Below are positions 50,990 through 59,838 of a stretch of 64,000 nt of DNA, one piece after another. Each line of letters opens with the position of its first letter. Position 1 is the first letter of the stretch. This stretch comes from Streptomyces malaysiensis subsp. samsunensis (GTDB taxonomy: Bacteria > Actinomycetota > Actinomycetes > Streptomycetales > Streptomycetaceae). The position numbers and the translations under genes were made by a program. Location of the stretch: the NCBI RefSeq assembly GCF_024519315.1, contig NZ_JANIIC010000037.1:1-64000 (forward strand). Direction: 5' to 3'. A model generated the notes under the pieces. It ran no database searches. It was not told the DNA's origin and saw only the letters and a list, made by a program, of their open reading frames with translations.

Positions 50990-52768
50990 ATGTCCGGGAC
51001 GACCACGGCCGGCTCTCGGCGGACGGCGGGCGTTCCTCGGCAATGGCGCGGCACCGAGGCGAGCGGCGGGGCCAACCGCTGGGTCGTGCTCCTCGTGCTC
51101 TGCGTCAGCCTGCTGCTCGTGGCCGTGGACGCGACCGTGCTCCATGTCGCGGTCCCGGCCGTCACCGAGGATCTGCGCCCCGGCGCGATCGAGCTGCTGT
51201 GGATCGTGGATGTCTACCCACTGGTCTGCGCCTCGCTGCTGATCCTCTTCGGCACCCTCGGCGACCGGGTCGGCAGACGACGTGTCCTGCTGCTCGGCTA
51301 CGGGCTCTTCGGCGCCGCCTCCGCGCTCGCCGCCTTCGCCGCCAACCCCCAGATCCTCATCGTGGCCCGTGCCCTGCTGGGCGTCGGCGGCGCGATGATC
51401 ATGCCCGCGACGCTGTCGATCCTGCGCCAGGTCTTCCCGGACCGCCGGGAGCGGGCGATGGCCATCGGCATATGGAGCGCGGTCGCCGCCGTGGGCGCGG
51501 CGGTCGGCCCGCTGCTCGGCGGCTTCCTGGTGGAGAACTTCTGGTGGGGCTCGGTCTTCCTGGTGAACCTGCCCCTGATGGTCGTGGCGCTGCCCGTCGG
51601 CCGCTGGCTGCTGCCCGAGTCCACCGGCGACGGCGACGGGCCCTGGGACGTGCTGGGCGCGGTCATGGCCGCGTGCGGGCTGTTCTGCGTGGTCTTCGGC
51701 GTCAAGCGGATGGGCAGCGGCGCGGGGCTGCTGAACGCCGTGACCGCCGCCCCGGTGCTGTTCGGGGCGGTGCTGCTGGTGCTCTTCGTACGCCGCCAGC
51801 GCCGCCGTACGCATCCGCTGGTCGACCTCAAGCTGTTCTCCCGGCCCGCCTTCTCGATCTCCGTCGGCTGTATCGTGCTCGCCCTGCTGGCGCTCGTCGG
51901 CCTGGAGCTCATAGCCGCCCAGTACCTCCAGCTCGTGCTCGGGCTCACCCCGCTCGAGACGGGTCTGCGGCTGCTGCCGCTCACCTTCGCCGCCATGGCC
52001 GCCGGGCTCGTGGGGTCCCGGATGCTCCAGTGGCTCGGGCCACGCGTCATGGTCGCCGTCGGCTTCGCGCTCACCGCCCTCGCCGTTCTCTCGCTCACCG
52101 CCATGGGACTGTCCGACCGGCCCGCCGTGCTCGTCGGCGGCTTCATCGTCCTGGGCTTCGGCCTGGAGACCACGCTCTTCAGCGGGTACGAGTCCATGCT
52201 CAACGAGGCGTCCACCGGTTCGGCGGGCGGCGCCGCCGCCATCGGCGAGACCTCCTACCAGCTCGGCGCCGGTATCGGCATCGCCCTCCTCGGCAGCGTG
52301 ATGAACGCCGCCTACAAGCCCGGCGTCTCCTCGGTGCCCGGCGTCCCCGCCTCGGCCAGCTCCGACGCGAGCCAGTCGCTGGGCGCGGCGTACAAGGTCT
52401 CCGACCGGCTCGGCGGCCACGCCGGGGAGGCCCTGCGCTCGGCCTCCCGCTCCGCCTTCGTCCACGGTCTGCATATCACGCTCGCGGTGAGCGCCGGTCT
52501 GCTGCTGCTCGGCGCGCTGGCCGCCCTGCGGCTGCCCAGGACCATGGAGTGCCCCGCCGGCGACGAGGAGCCCTCCCAGGGCCCGGACCAGGGCCAGCGG
52601 GAGCAGGAGCAGCGGGACCAGGGCCAGCGAGAGCAAGGCCGGCGGGACCAGGGCCGGCTGGAACAGGCCCAGCTGGAACGGGCCCAGCGGGAGCCGGGCC
52701 AGCGCGAGCAGGGCGGTACGGACGCCCCGGCCCGCCGCGACCGCGCCACCGTCGCCGCCGAGTCCTGA
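50990..52768 (+). CDS. MFS exporter, DHA2 (EmrB/QacA) family, 14 TM helices
   Basis: The 592-residue protein is a drug:H+ antiporter of the 14-helix DHA2 family. Marks are LLVAVDATVLHVAVPAVTEDL (motif D1), GDRVGRRRVLLLGY (motif A) and WSAVAAVGAAVGPLLGG (motif C). The last 70 residues are a cytosolic tail of Gln/Arg/Glu/Gly repeats (QGQREQ, RRDQGRLEQ, and so on) which is not part of the family and looks like a local expansion. The ATG has AGGGAGGT upstream. No regulator is adjacent, so the substrate is unknown. Confidence 0.92.
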   Translation: MSGTTTAGSRRTAGVPRQWRGTEASGGANRWVVLLVLCVSLLLVAVDATVLHVAVPAVTEDLRPGAIELLWIVDVYPLVCASLLILFGTLGDRVGRRRVLLLGYGLFGAASALAAFAANPQILIVARALLGVGGAMIMPATLSILRQVFPDRRERAMAIGIWSAVAAVGAAVGPLLGGFLVENFWWGSVFLVNLPLMVVALPVGRWLLPESTGDGDGPWDVLGAVMAACGLFCVVFGVKRMGSGAGLLNAVTAAPVLFGAVLLVLFVRRQRRRTHPLVDLKLFSRPAFSISVGCIVLALLALVGLELIAAQYLQLVLGLTPLETGLRLLPLTFAAMAAGLVGSRMLQWLGPRVMVAVGFALTALAVLSLTAMGLSDRPAVLVGGFIVLGFGLETTLFSGYESMLNEASTGSAGGAAAIGETSYQLGAGIGIALLGSVMNAAYKPGVSSVPGVPASASSDASQSLGAAYKVSDRLGGHAGEALRSASRSAFVHGLHITLAVSAGLLLLGALAALRLPRTMECPAGDEEPSQGPDQGQREQEQRDQGQREQGRRDQGRLEQAQLERAQREPGQREQGGTDAPARRDRATVAAES

Positions 52769-52794
52769 CCGACCCTCCGAGTCCTGACCGGCCC
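52757..52794 (+). repeat. 19-bp tandem duplication including a stop codon
   Basis: Two 19-bp units, CCGAGTCCTGACCGACCCT and CCGAGTCCTGACCGGCCCC, lie end to end. The first contains the stop codon of the exporter. Decayed pieces with CCCGAGTCCTG-like cores continue to about 52940. Confidence 0.8.
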
Positions 52795-53089
52795 CCCAAG
52801 GCTTGACCGACCCGCCCGAGCCCTGCTGCACGGCCCGCCTGAGCCCCACCCGGCCCCCCAGCCCTGCCCGAGTCCCGCCCCAGCCCTGCCCGAGTAACAC
52901 AGGAGCGCGGCCCGAGTGCTGCCCGAGTCCTGGTGACCCGGTGTGAGCGGGGCTGGACGCCAGGGGTTACCCGGCCGTAGCGTCGGATCGACCGGGCTGA
53001 TCACCCCGGCCGCCGGGCGGGAGGACGCGCCCCGGCGGCGGGTGGCCACCCGGCGAACCCGGACCCGCACCCACCGGAGGCCGCCGCCC

Positions 53090-54277
53090 ATGTCCGCTGG
53101 CACCCTGCCGCCGTTCGACCCGCGCGACCCACTGGGGCTCGACGATCTCCTGGCCCCCGAGGACCTGGCCATCCGCGACACCATGCGGCAGTGGGCCGCC
53201 GACCGCGTGCTGCCGTACGTCGCCGACTGGTACGAGCGCGGCGAGGTGCCCGGCATCCGGGAGCTGGCCCGGGAGCTCGGCTCCCTCGGCGCGCTCGGGA
53301 TGTCGCTCACCGGCTACGGCTGCGCGGGCGCCAGTCCGATCCAGTACGGGCTGGCCTGTCTGGAGCTGGAGGCCGCCGACTCCGGGATCCGCTCCCTGAT
53401 GTCGGTGCAGGGTTCGCTGTCCATGTACGCCATCCACCGCTTCGGCTCCGAGGAGCAGAAGGAGCGGTGGCTGCCCCGGATGGCCTCCGGCGAGGTCATC
53501 GGCTGCTTCGGGCTGACCGAGCCCGACCACGGCTCCGATCCGGCCGGTATGCGCACCTACGCCAAGCGGGACGGCTCGGACTGGGTGCTCACCGGCCGCA
53601 AGATGTGGATCACCAATGGCTCGGTGGCCGGGGTCGCGGTGGTGTGGGCCCGCACCGACGAGGGCGTCCGCGGCTTCGTCGTCCCCACCGACGCGCCCGG
53701 TTTCTCGGCCTCCGACATCAAGCACAAGTGGTCGCTGCGCGCCTCGGTCACCAGTGAGCTGGTCCTGGACGAGGTGCGGCTGCCGGCCGACGCGGTGCTG
53801 CCGGAGGTCACCGGGTTGCGGGGGCCGCTGAGCTGTCTGGGCCACGCCCGCTACGGGATCGTCTGGGGCTCGATGGGGGCGGCCCGCTCCGCCTTCGAGG
53901 CGGCGCTGGACTACGCCCGCGAGCGCGAGCAGTTCGGCCGGCCGATCGGGGGCTTCCAGCTCACCCAGGCCAAGCTGGCCGATATGGCGCTGGAACTCCA
54001 CAAGGGGATGCTGCTCGCCCACCATCTGGGGCGGCGTATGGAGGCGGGGCGGCTCCGTCCCGAGCAGGTCAGCTTCGGCAAGCTGAACAATGTGCGGGAG
54101 GCGATCGAGATCTGCCGTACGGCCCGGACGATTCTGGGGGCCAACGGCATCTCGCTGGAGTATCCGGTGATGCGCCACGCCACGAATCTGGAGTCCGTGC
54201 TCACCTATGAGGGCACCGTCGAAATGCACCAACTGGTGCTGGGCAAGGCGCTCACCGGAATCGACGCCTTCCGGTGA
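53090..54277 (+). CDS. Acyl-CoA dehydrogenase (glutaryl-CoA dehydrogenase-like)
   Basis: The 395-residue flavoenzyme has the acyl-CoA dehydrogenase fold. The FAD-binding segment CFGLTEPDHGSDPAGMRT is present, and the catalytic Glu sits in SVLTYEGTVEMHQLVLGKALTGI. The position of the base in TYEGT is as in glutaryl-CoA dehydrogenase, and SLMSVQGSLSMYAIHRFGSEEQKERWLP also matches that group. It may serve lysine or glutarate breakdown. The ATG has GGAGG nine bases upstream. It is convergent with the SepF-like gene. Confidence 0.9.
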   Translation: MSAGTLPPFDPRDPLGLDDLLAPEDLAIRDTMRQWAADRVLPYVADWYERGEVPGIRELARELGSLGALGMSLTGYGCAGASPIQYGLACLELEAADSGIRSLMSVQGSLSMYAIHRFGSEEQKERWLPRMASGEVIGCFGLTEPDHGSDPAGMRTYAKRDGSDWVLTGRKMWITNGSVAGVAVVWARTDEGVRGFVVPTDAPGFSASDIKHKWSLRASVTSELVLDEVRLPADAVLPEVTGLRGPLSCLGHARYGIVWGSMGAARSAFEAALDYAREREQFGRPIGGFQLTQAKLADMALELHKGMLLAHHLGRRMEAGRLRPEQVSFGKLNNVREAIEICRTARTILGANGISLEYPVMRHATNLESVLTYEGTVEMHQLVLGKALTGIDAFR

Positions 54278-54287
54278 GCGGTGGACC

Positions 54288-54719
54288 CTAGCTCTGGTTG
54301 AAAAAGCCCGTGGCGTGGCCGGACTGACCGCTGACGATCTGGTAGTCCGACGGGGTGAGGAGGAAGACGCGGTTGGCCACGCGGTCGATCGAGCCTCTCA
54401 GCCCGAAGATCAGGCCGGCCATGAAATCCACCACACGCTTGGCGTCGGAGGACTCCATCGTCGTGAGATTGACGATGACCGGCACGCCCTCCCGGAACAG
54501 CTCGCCGATGCCGCGGGCGTCCCGGAATCCGTCCGGGGTGACCGTGGCGATCCGGGTGCCCTGGTCCCGCGCGGTCTGGTCGGCCACCCGCGCTCGCGGG
54601 TCGGTCATCCAGGAGCCGCCGGGCTCGGACCCCTCGGCGTAGTCGTCGTCGTAGTAGCGCTCGTCATCGCTGTCGTCGACGAGGCCAAGCCAGGCACTTG
54701 CCTTGCGTACCGATCCCAT
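54288..54719 (-). CDS. sflA: SepF-like cell division protein
   Basis: The 143-residue protein has the SepF layout: an N-terminal amphipathic stretch (MGSVRKASAWLGLV), an acidic linker and the globular core RIATVTPDGFRDARGIGELFREGVPVIVNLTTMESSDAKRVVDFMAGLIFGLRGSIDRVANRVFLLTPSDYQI. SepF anchors FtsZ to the membrane. Because ylmD, ylmE and ftsZ are not near, this is a paralogue; S. coelicolor has SflA and SflB, and the neighbours (acyl-CoA dehydrogenase and DUF5685) fit sflA from memory. The ATG has AGGAGG seven bases upstream. Confidence 0.82.
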   Translation of the reverse strand: MGSVRKASAWLGLVDDSDDERYYDDDYAEGSEPGGSWMTDPRARVADQTARDQGTRIATVTPDGFRDARGIGELFREGVPVIVNLTTMESSDAKRVVDFMAGLIFGLRGSIDRVANRVFLLTPSDYQIVSGQSGHATGFFNQS

Positions 54720-54950
54720 GGACGCCTCCTCTCCCTGATGGTGTGTACCGTCCGCCCCTCTATGGTCGTCCATGATGCGGATGGTCTGCCACGTGGATTG
54801 CGGCCGCACAGGGGATTCGTGACGTTACTGGTGCACAACGGCTGGCGCCATATCAGAGTTCCACCTGCTTAAGGGGGCTGACGGAGCGCTGGGTAGACTC
54901 CGCCGCTGCCGGACGGGTGACGTCGGGGACGTACGGGTGAACGGGGGATC

Positions 54951-56159
54951 GTGTTGTTTGGCATTATCCGGCCTTGTCGGCATCGGCTGTCGGAAAACCT
55001 GCGCACCGAGTGGATGGCGCATTTGTGCGGGCTGTGCCTCGCGTTGAGGGGGGACCACGGGCAGTTCGCCCGTGTCGCCACCAATTACGACGGCCTGGTG
55101 ATATCGGTCCTGGTGGAGGCCCAGGCCGGGCGCTCGGACGGCTGGCGGCGCACCGCCGGGCCCTGTCCGCTGCGCGGGATGCGGACGGCGTCGGTCGCCC
55201 AGGGCGAGGGGGCGCGGCTCGCGGCCACCGTCTCGCTGGTGCTGGCCTCGGCGAAGGTACGGGACCATGTCGCGGACGGCGACGGGGCGTTGGCCCGTCG
55301 GCCGGTCGCCGCGGCCGCCCGCCGGGTGGCCGGGCGGTGGGACCGGGCGGGGGAGCGCGGCGGCGCGGCGCTCGGTTTTGATACCGCCCTGTTGCTCGAC
55401 GCGGTCGGCCGGCAGGCCGAACTGGAGGCCCACGCGGGCCCCGGCACCTCACTGCTGGCCGTCACCGAGCCCACCGAGACCGCGACCGCCGCGGCCTTCG
55501 GGCACACCGCCGTCCTGGCCGGGCGGCCCGGCAACCGGGCCCCGCTGGAGGAGGCGGGCCGGCTCTTCGGACGGCTGGCGCATCTGCTGGACGCGGTGGA
55601 GGACCTGGCCGAGGACGCCGAGAGCGGCGCCTGGAACCCGATAGCGGCCACCGGAGCCGACCTCGCCGAGGTGCGCAGGCTGTGCGACGACGCGGTGCAC
55701 GGGGTGCGGCTGGCGCTGAAGGACACCGAATTCGCGGGCGAGGGCTCCGGCCGGCTCGCCCATGTGCTGCTGGTCCATGAGCTCCGGCGCGCGGTCGACC
55801 GCGCCTTCGGCACCACCGGCTGTGCGCACACCGGCCAGGGCTCCACCACCCCGGAGTCCTCCTACGGGCCGCCGCAGTCGCCGTGGATCACCCCGGGAGG
55901 CCCCGGCGGCGCACCGCCGGAGCCGCCGCACGGCCGCCGCCGGGGGCTGCTCGCCGGCTGCCTGGTGTGGACCGGGCTCTGCTGCACCTGCCAGGTGTGC
56001 TGCCGGGACCCGTACCACGACCCGTGGTCCGGGCAGCCGCGTGAGGGCCTGTGCCATAAGTGCGATGACTGCTGCGACTGTTGTGACTGCTGTGGCAATT
56101 GCAGCGACTGCTGTAGCTGCGACTGCTGTGATGGTTGTGACTGCGGCTGCGACTGCTAG
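54951..56159 (+). CDS. DUF5685 family protein with cysteine-rich tail
   Basis: The 402-residue protein has a helical N-terminal domain of about 300 residues starting LFGIIRPCRHRLSENL and including a second early cysteine motif (HLCGLCLALRGDHG). The tail begins near LCCTCQVCC and ends in a block with 18 cysteines in the last 35 residues, in D-C-C and C-D-C patterns with Asp, Gly and Ser. The tail could bind several metal ions; this is inference. The GTG start has GGGGGA before it. It lies next to the SepF-like gene, divergent, about 230 bases apart. No function is known. Confidence 0.82.
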   Translation: MLFGIIRPCRHRLSENLRTEWMAHLCGLCLALRGDHGQFARVATNYDGLVISVLVEAQAGRSDGWRRTAGPCPLRGMRTASVAQGEGARLAATVSLVLASAKVRDHVADGDGALARRPVAAAARRVAGRWDRAGERGGAALGFDTALLLDAVGRQAELEAHAGPGTSLLAVTEPTETATAAAFGHTAVLAGRPGNRAPLEEAGRLFGRLAHLLDAVEDLAEDAESGAWNPIAATGADLAEVRRLCDDAVHGVRLALKDTEFAGEGSGRLAHVLLVHELRRAVDRAFGTTGCAHTGQGSTTPESSYGPPQSPWITPGGPGGAPPEPPHGRRRGLLAGCLVWTGLCCTCQVCCRDPYHDPWSGQPREGLCHKCDDCCDCCDCCGNCSDCCSCDCCDGCDCGCDC

Positions 56160-56194
56160 TTTCCCGGCGGATCGTGACGCCCGCGGCGGGCTGC

Positions 56195-56362
56195 TCCCCT
56201 CCCTGCTCCTTCCCACAACTGGGGCCTCGCCCCGGACCCAGGGCCGGGGCATCGATATGCGGCTTCGCCGCAGTCGCCCCTGGACCCCGGGGTCCAGGGG
56301 CGGAGCCCCTGCCACGCGGCGGAGCCGCACATGGATGCCGCGGGAAGGGGCGGGGAGGGGAA
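56195..56362 (+). repeat. Dispersed inverted-repeat element
   Basis: Nested palindromes include CATCGATATGCGGCTTCGCCGC, CCCCTGGACCCCGGGGTCCAGGGG and GGCGGAGCCGCACATGGATG. The flanks CCCCTCCCTGCTCCTTCCC and GGGAAGGGGCGGGGAGGGG are inverted. The outer arms resemble those at 11050-11140, and the GGCGGAGCCGCATAT core is the one amplified at 17994. Confidence 0.7.
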
Positions 56363-56708
56363 AGCATCGTGGTCCGCCGGACACTCTGTGGCCGGAAAAT
56401 GCACTGAGGGGAGGGGTGGAGCACTGACGTGTGTGGGAAGGCCGGACGCGCGTGACGACGCGGATATGCGGTGGCCACACCGGAGCGAGGGACCGGCGGG
56501 CGGGCGAAGCCTCGAAACACTGGGTGAGGGGAATCCCCTACGGCAGCGGAGGCGGGCGGTCAGCCCGAACAGGACGCCGACCACACCCGACCGAAGTCGA
56601 TGTGGTCGCGCGTGACCAGTCGCCGCCGTGAGTCCATGGGCCAAGTGGAGCAGCCTTCCGCTTCCGCGTCAACCACGGTGAGACGTGCTGTTCATAGTTC
56701 GGACAGCC

Positions 56709-56739
56709 TTGACAGCCCACGGTGTGGACACCTTAATCT
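56709..56739 (+). promoter_or_regulatory. Promoter of the FAD/ABC operon with internal inverted repeat
   Basis: TTGACA (56709-56714) and TAATCT (56734-56739) lie 19 bases apart, a fair housekeeping-type promoter. Between them is the inverted repeat GGTGT-GG-ACACC (56721-56732), well placed for a repressor. The start codon is about 100 bases downstream. Confidence 0.45.
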
Positions 56740-56840
56740 CGGGCTCATGTCGAGCTGAGGGGCTCGTCTGCCGAGCTGAGGGGCTCGGCCGTGTGTGAGG
56801 GCCATGCGTGTGTTCGCTTCAGAACTCACGGAGCCCTCGC

Positions 56841-58724
56841 ATGTCCGCGAATCCGGACCATCCGCCCCGCTCACCCGCCACGGTCGTCATCGTCGGCGCG
56901 GGTCCGCGTGCCACCGGTCTGATCGAGCGCATCGCCGCCAACGCCCCCGAACTGCACGGTGACGGCGCCCCGTTCGAGCTGCACCTGGTCGATCCGCATC
57001 CGCCAGGCGGCGGCCGTATCTGGCGCCCCGACCAGTCCCCGCTGCTGTGGATGAACTCCATGGCCGAGGACGTCACGATGTTCACCGACGCGTCGGTGGA
57101 GCGCGAAGGCCCCATATGCCCCGGCCCCTCCCTCGCCGAATGGGCCGGGCGGCTCCGCGAGGAAGGGCCGTCCCACGCCCTGCCGCCGGGACTCGCCGCC
57201 GAGGCCGCCGCCCTCACCGGGCGCAGCTTCGCCACCCGGCGCCTCCAGAGCGCCTATCTGGGCTGGGTGTACGAGCGGTCGGTGGCCGCCCTGCCGCCCG
57301 GAACCACCGTCCATGAGCACCGGGACCGTGCCGTTCGTGTCACCGGGCCGTACGACGGGCGCCAGCAGGTGTGGCTGGAGGGGCGCACCGCCCCGCTCAC
57401 CGCCGACGCCGTGGTCCTGGCCCTCGGCCACCTCGACGCCGAACCCGATGCCGAGCAGCGGGCGCTCACCGCGTTCGCCGCCGAGCACGGACTGGTCCAC
57501 CTCCCGCCGGAGTTCACCGCCGACAGCGATCTGAACGCGCTGCGCCCCGGCGAGCCGGTGCTCGTACGCGGTCTCGGTCTCGCCTTCGTCGATCTGATGG
57601 TGCTGCTCACCGAGGGGCGCGGCGGAGGCTATGAGCGCGGTCCGGACGGGGAGCTGGTCTACCGGCCCTCCGGGCGTGAGCCCGTGCTGTACGCCGGTTC
57701 GCGGCGCGGCGTTCCGTACCACGCCAAGATCGGCTACTCGCTGAGCGGTGAACGGCCCCCGGTGCCGCGCTTCTTCGGCCCCGCCCAGGTCGAGGAGTTG
57801 CTCTCGCGCCCCGGGCGGCCGGACTTCCGGCGCGACATCTGGCCGCTGATCGCCAAGGAGCTGGGCTTCGCCCACTACCACCGGCTGTTCACCGCCCATC
57901 CGGAGCGTACGGCCGGACCGTGGTCCGCGTTCGAGGAGAAGTACGCCGCCTGCCCGCCCGGCAGCCCCGAACTGGCCGCCCTGGTCGCCGCGGCCGTCCC
58001 CGACCCGGCCGACCGGCTCGACCTCGACGCCCTCGACCGCCCGCTGACCGGGCTGCGGTTCGATGATCACGAGGCCCTCCAGCAGGCGCTGCGCGGCCAT
58101 ATCGAGGCCGATCTGGCCCGCAGACACGACCCCGCGTACAGCCCCGACCTGGCCGTCTTCCTCGCCCTGCTCTCCGTCTACGGCCAGCTGATCCGGTTCG
58201 GCGACATCGGCGGCTGGTGGCACGGCTTCTTCAGCTTCCTCGCCTCCGGCCCGCCCGGCCCACGGCTCGAGCAGCTGCTCGCGCTCTCCCGCGCCGGAGT
58301 GGTCCGCTTCCTCGGCGCCGAGACGGCCGTGGCCGCCGATCCGCTGCGCGGGGTGTTCCGGGCGAGCTCCGCCAGTGTGCCCGGCCATGTCGTGGAGGCC
58401 CGTGCGCTGGTCGAGGCCCGGCTGCCGGAGCCGACCGTGGACCGCTCCCGCGACACCCTGCTGCGCTCCCTGCACCGCGACGGCGCCGCCGCCACCCCGG
58501 CCGGACTGCTCGCCGTCAGCCCCGCCGACGCCCGGATCCTGGACCGGGCCGGCCGCCCGCATCCGCGCCGTTTCGCGCTCGGCCCGCACACCGACGCCCG
58601 CGCCTCCGGCGCCTTCGCCCGGCCCGGTACCAACGCGCCCGCGTTCCGGCAGAACGACGCGACCGCGCGGGCCCTGCTGCGCTGTCTGCGCGACCTGTCC
58701 TGTCGCGCCTCGCTCACCGCCTGA
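56841..58724 (+). CDS. FAD/NAD(P)-binding protein (PF13454-type)
   Basis: The 627-residue protein starts with the FAD-binding motif VVIVGAGPRATGLIERIA and has a second conserved block, VVLALGHLDAEPD. It matches the family of large FAD/NAD(P)-binding proteins with unknown substrate. The ATG has GGAG eight bases upstream. It is the first gene of a likely operon with an amino acid ABC transporter and monooxygenase genes, so a redox role on the imported compound or in flavin supply is plausible. The 3' end is followed directly by a six-copy 27-bp repeat that starts with its stop codon. Confidence 0.82.
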   Translation: MSANPDHPPRSPATVVIVGAGPRATGLIERIAANAPELHGDGAPFELHLVDPHPPGGGRIWRPDQSPLLWMNSMAEDVTMFTDASVEREGPICPGPSLAEWAGRLREEGPSHALPPGLAAEAAALTGRSFATRRLQSAYLGWVYERSVAALPPGTTVHEHRDRAVRVTGPYDGRQQVWLEGRTAPLTADAVVLALGHLDAEPDAEQRALTAFAAEHGLVHLPPEFTADSDLNALRPGEPVLVRGLGLAFVDLMVLLTEGRGGGYERGPDGELVYRPSGREPVLYAGSRRGVPYHAKIGYSLSGERPPVPRFFGPAQVEELLSRPGRPDFRRDIWPLIAKELGFAHYHRLFTAHPERTAGPWSAFEEKYAACPPGSPELAALVAAAVPDPADRLDLDALDRPLTGLRFDDHEALQQALRGHIEADLARRHDPAYSPDLAVFLALLSVYGQLIRFGDIGGWWHGFFSFLASGPPGPRLEQLLALSRAGVVRFLGAETAVAADPLRGVFRASSASVPGHVVEARALVEARLPEPTVDRSRDTLLRSLHRDGAAATPAGLLAVSPADARILDRAGRPHPRRFALGPHTDARASGAFARPGTNAPAFRQNDATARALLRCLRDLSCRASLTA

Positions 58725-58883
58725 GCGGCCCCCGCACAGCCGTCGGCCTGAGCGGCCCCCGCACAGCCGTCGGCCTGAGCGGCCCCCGCACAGCCGTCGG
58801 CCTGAGCGGCCCCCGCGCGGCCATCGGCCTGAGCGGCCCCGACACAGCCGTCGGCCTGAGCGGCCCCGGCACAGCCATCGGTC
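58722..58883 (+). repeat. 27-bp tandem repeat, 6 copies, beginning with a stop codon
   Basis: Six units of TGAGCGGCCCCCGCACAGCC plus GTCGGCC run without gaps; units one to three are identical and four to six carry one to four changes. The first TGA is the stop of the FAD-binding protein. Each unit is nine codons long. Confidence 0.95.
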
Positions 58884-58947
58884 CGAGCACGGCCCCGCAA
58901 GGCCAACCCCGCACCACCCTCAGCTCTCTCCCCCCGAAGGACCCTCC

Positions 58948-59838
58948 ATGTCGCTGACGTCCGATCCACCTGTCGGCAAGGCCGCCGAAGGCGGTGCCGA
59001 ACGTGAGGACTACTCCGCCCTCAAGGTCGTCCCGGTGCGCCACCCCTGGCGCTGGGCCGCCGTGGTCGTCACGGCCGTCCTGGTGGCCCAGTTCGCCCAC
59101 GGCCTGATCACCAACTCCGGCTGGGAGTGGGACGTCTTCGCCGACTTCTTCACCACCCGGACCATCCTCAAGGCGGTCTGGATCACCATCCAGCTCACCT
59201 TCTACGGCACCGCGCTCGGCTTCGCCCTTGGGATCGTCCTCGCCTTCATGCGGCTGTCCAAGAGCCCGTTCCTGAAGTCGGTGGCCTTCACCTATATCTG
59301 GGCGTTCCGCTCCATCCCGCTCATCGTCCAGCTGCTCTTCTGGTTCAACCTCACCTATCTCTACAAGCGGCTCGACTTCGGCATCCCCTTCGGCCCCGGC
59401 TTCTTCTCCTTCGACACCGCCGGTCTGGTCGGGGCGATGAGCGCGGCGGTGCTCGGACTCGCGCTCCACCAGGCGGCCTACGCCGCGGAGATCGTGCGCG
59501 GCGGAGTCCTCGCCGTGGACGGCGGACAGCTGGAGGCGGCGGCCGCGCTCGGCATCCCCCGGCTGCGGCAGCTGCGCAGGATCGTGCTCCCGCAGGCGAT
59601 GCGGTCGATCCTGCCGAACGCCGCCAACGAGGTCATCTCGCTCTTCAAGGGCACCTCGATCGTCTCCGTCATGGCGATCGGCGAGCTCTTCTACCAGGTG
59701 CAGGTCATCTACGGACGCAACGGCCGGGTCGTGCCGCTGCTGATGGTCGCGACCGTCTGGTACATCATCCTGACCACCGTGCTCTCGGTCGCGCAGTACT
59801 ACGTCGAGCGCCACTTCTCGCGGGGAGCCACCCGATGA
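58948..59838 (+). CDS. Polar amino acid ABC transporter permease
   Basis: The 296-residue membrane protein is of the HisMQ/GltK type with about five or six helices. The N-terminal KAVWITIQLTFYGTALGFALGIVLAFMRLS and the cytosolic EAAAALGIPRLRQLRRIVLPQAMRSILPNAANEVISLFKGTSI (EAA loop) are typical. The N-terminal 50 residues before the first helix are longer than in most relatives. GAAGGA precedes the ATG. One permease serves as a homodimer in many such systems. The stop overlaps the ATPase start. Confidence 0.93.
   Translation: MSLTSDPPVGKAAEGGAEREDYSALKVVPVRHPWRWAAVVVTAVLVAQFAHGLITNSGWEWDVFADFFTTRTILKAVWITIQLTFYGTALGFALGIVLAFMRLSKSPFLKSVAFTYIWAFRSIPLIVQLLFWFNLTYLYKRLDFGIPFGPGFFSFDTAGLVGAMSAAVLGLALHQAAYAAEIVRGGVLAVDGGQLEAAAALGIPRLRQLRRIVLPQAMRSILPNAANEVISLFKGTSIVSVMAIGELFYQVQVIYGRNGRVVPLLMVATVWYIILTTVLSVAQYYVERHFSRGATR

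Larger units (their letters stand above)
56160..56840. other. Large intergenic region with dispersed repeats
   Basis: Nearly 680 bp without a gene. The first half holds a complex of inverted repeats (listed separately). The second half has lower GC, a candidate promoter and two 17-bp direct repeats (56750-56766 and 56771-56787, GAGCTGAGGGGCTCG core). Open frames here are short and lack coding character. Confidence 0.55.

Noticed and set aside
58722..58883. Possible CRISPR array
   Set aside because: The units follow each other directly with no spacers, and no cas gene is in the window. The same holds for the arrays at 9097, 17994 and 22822.
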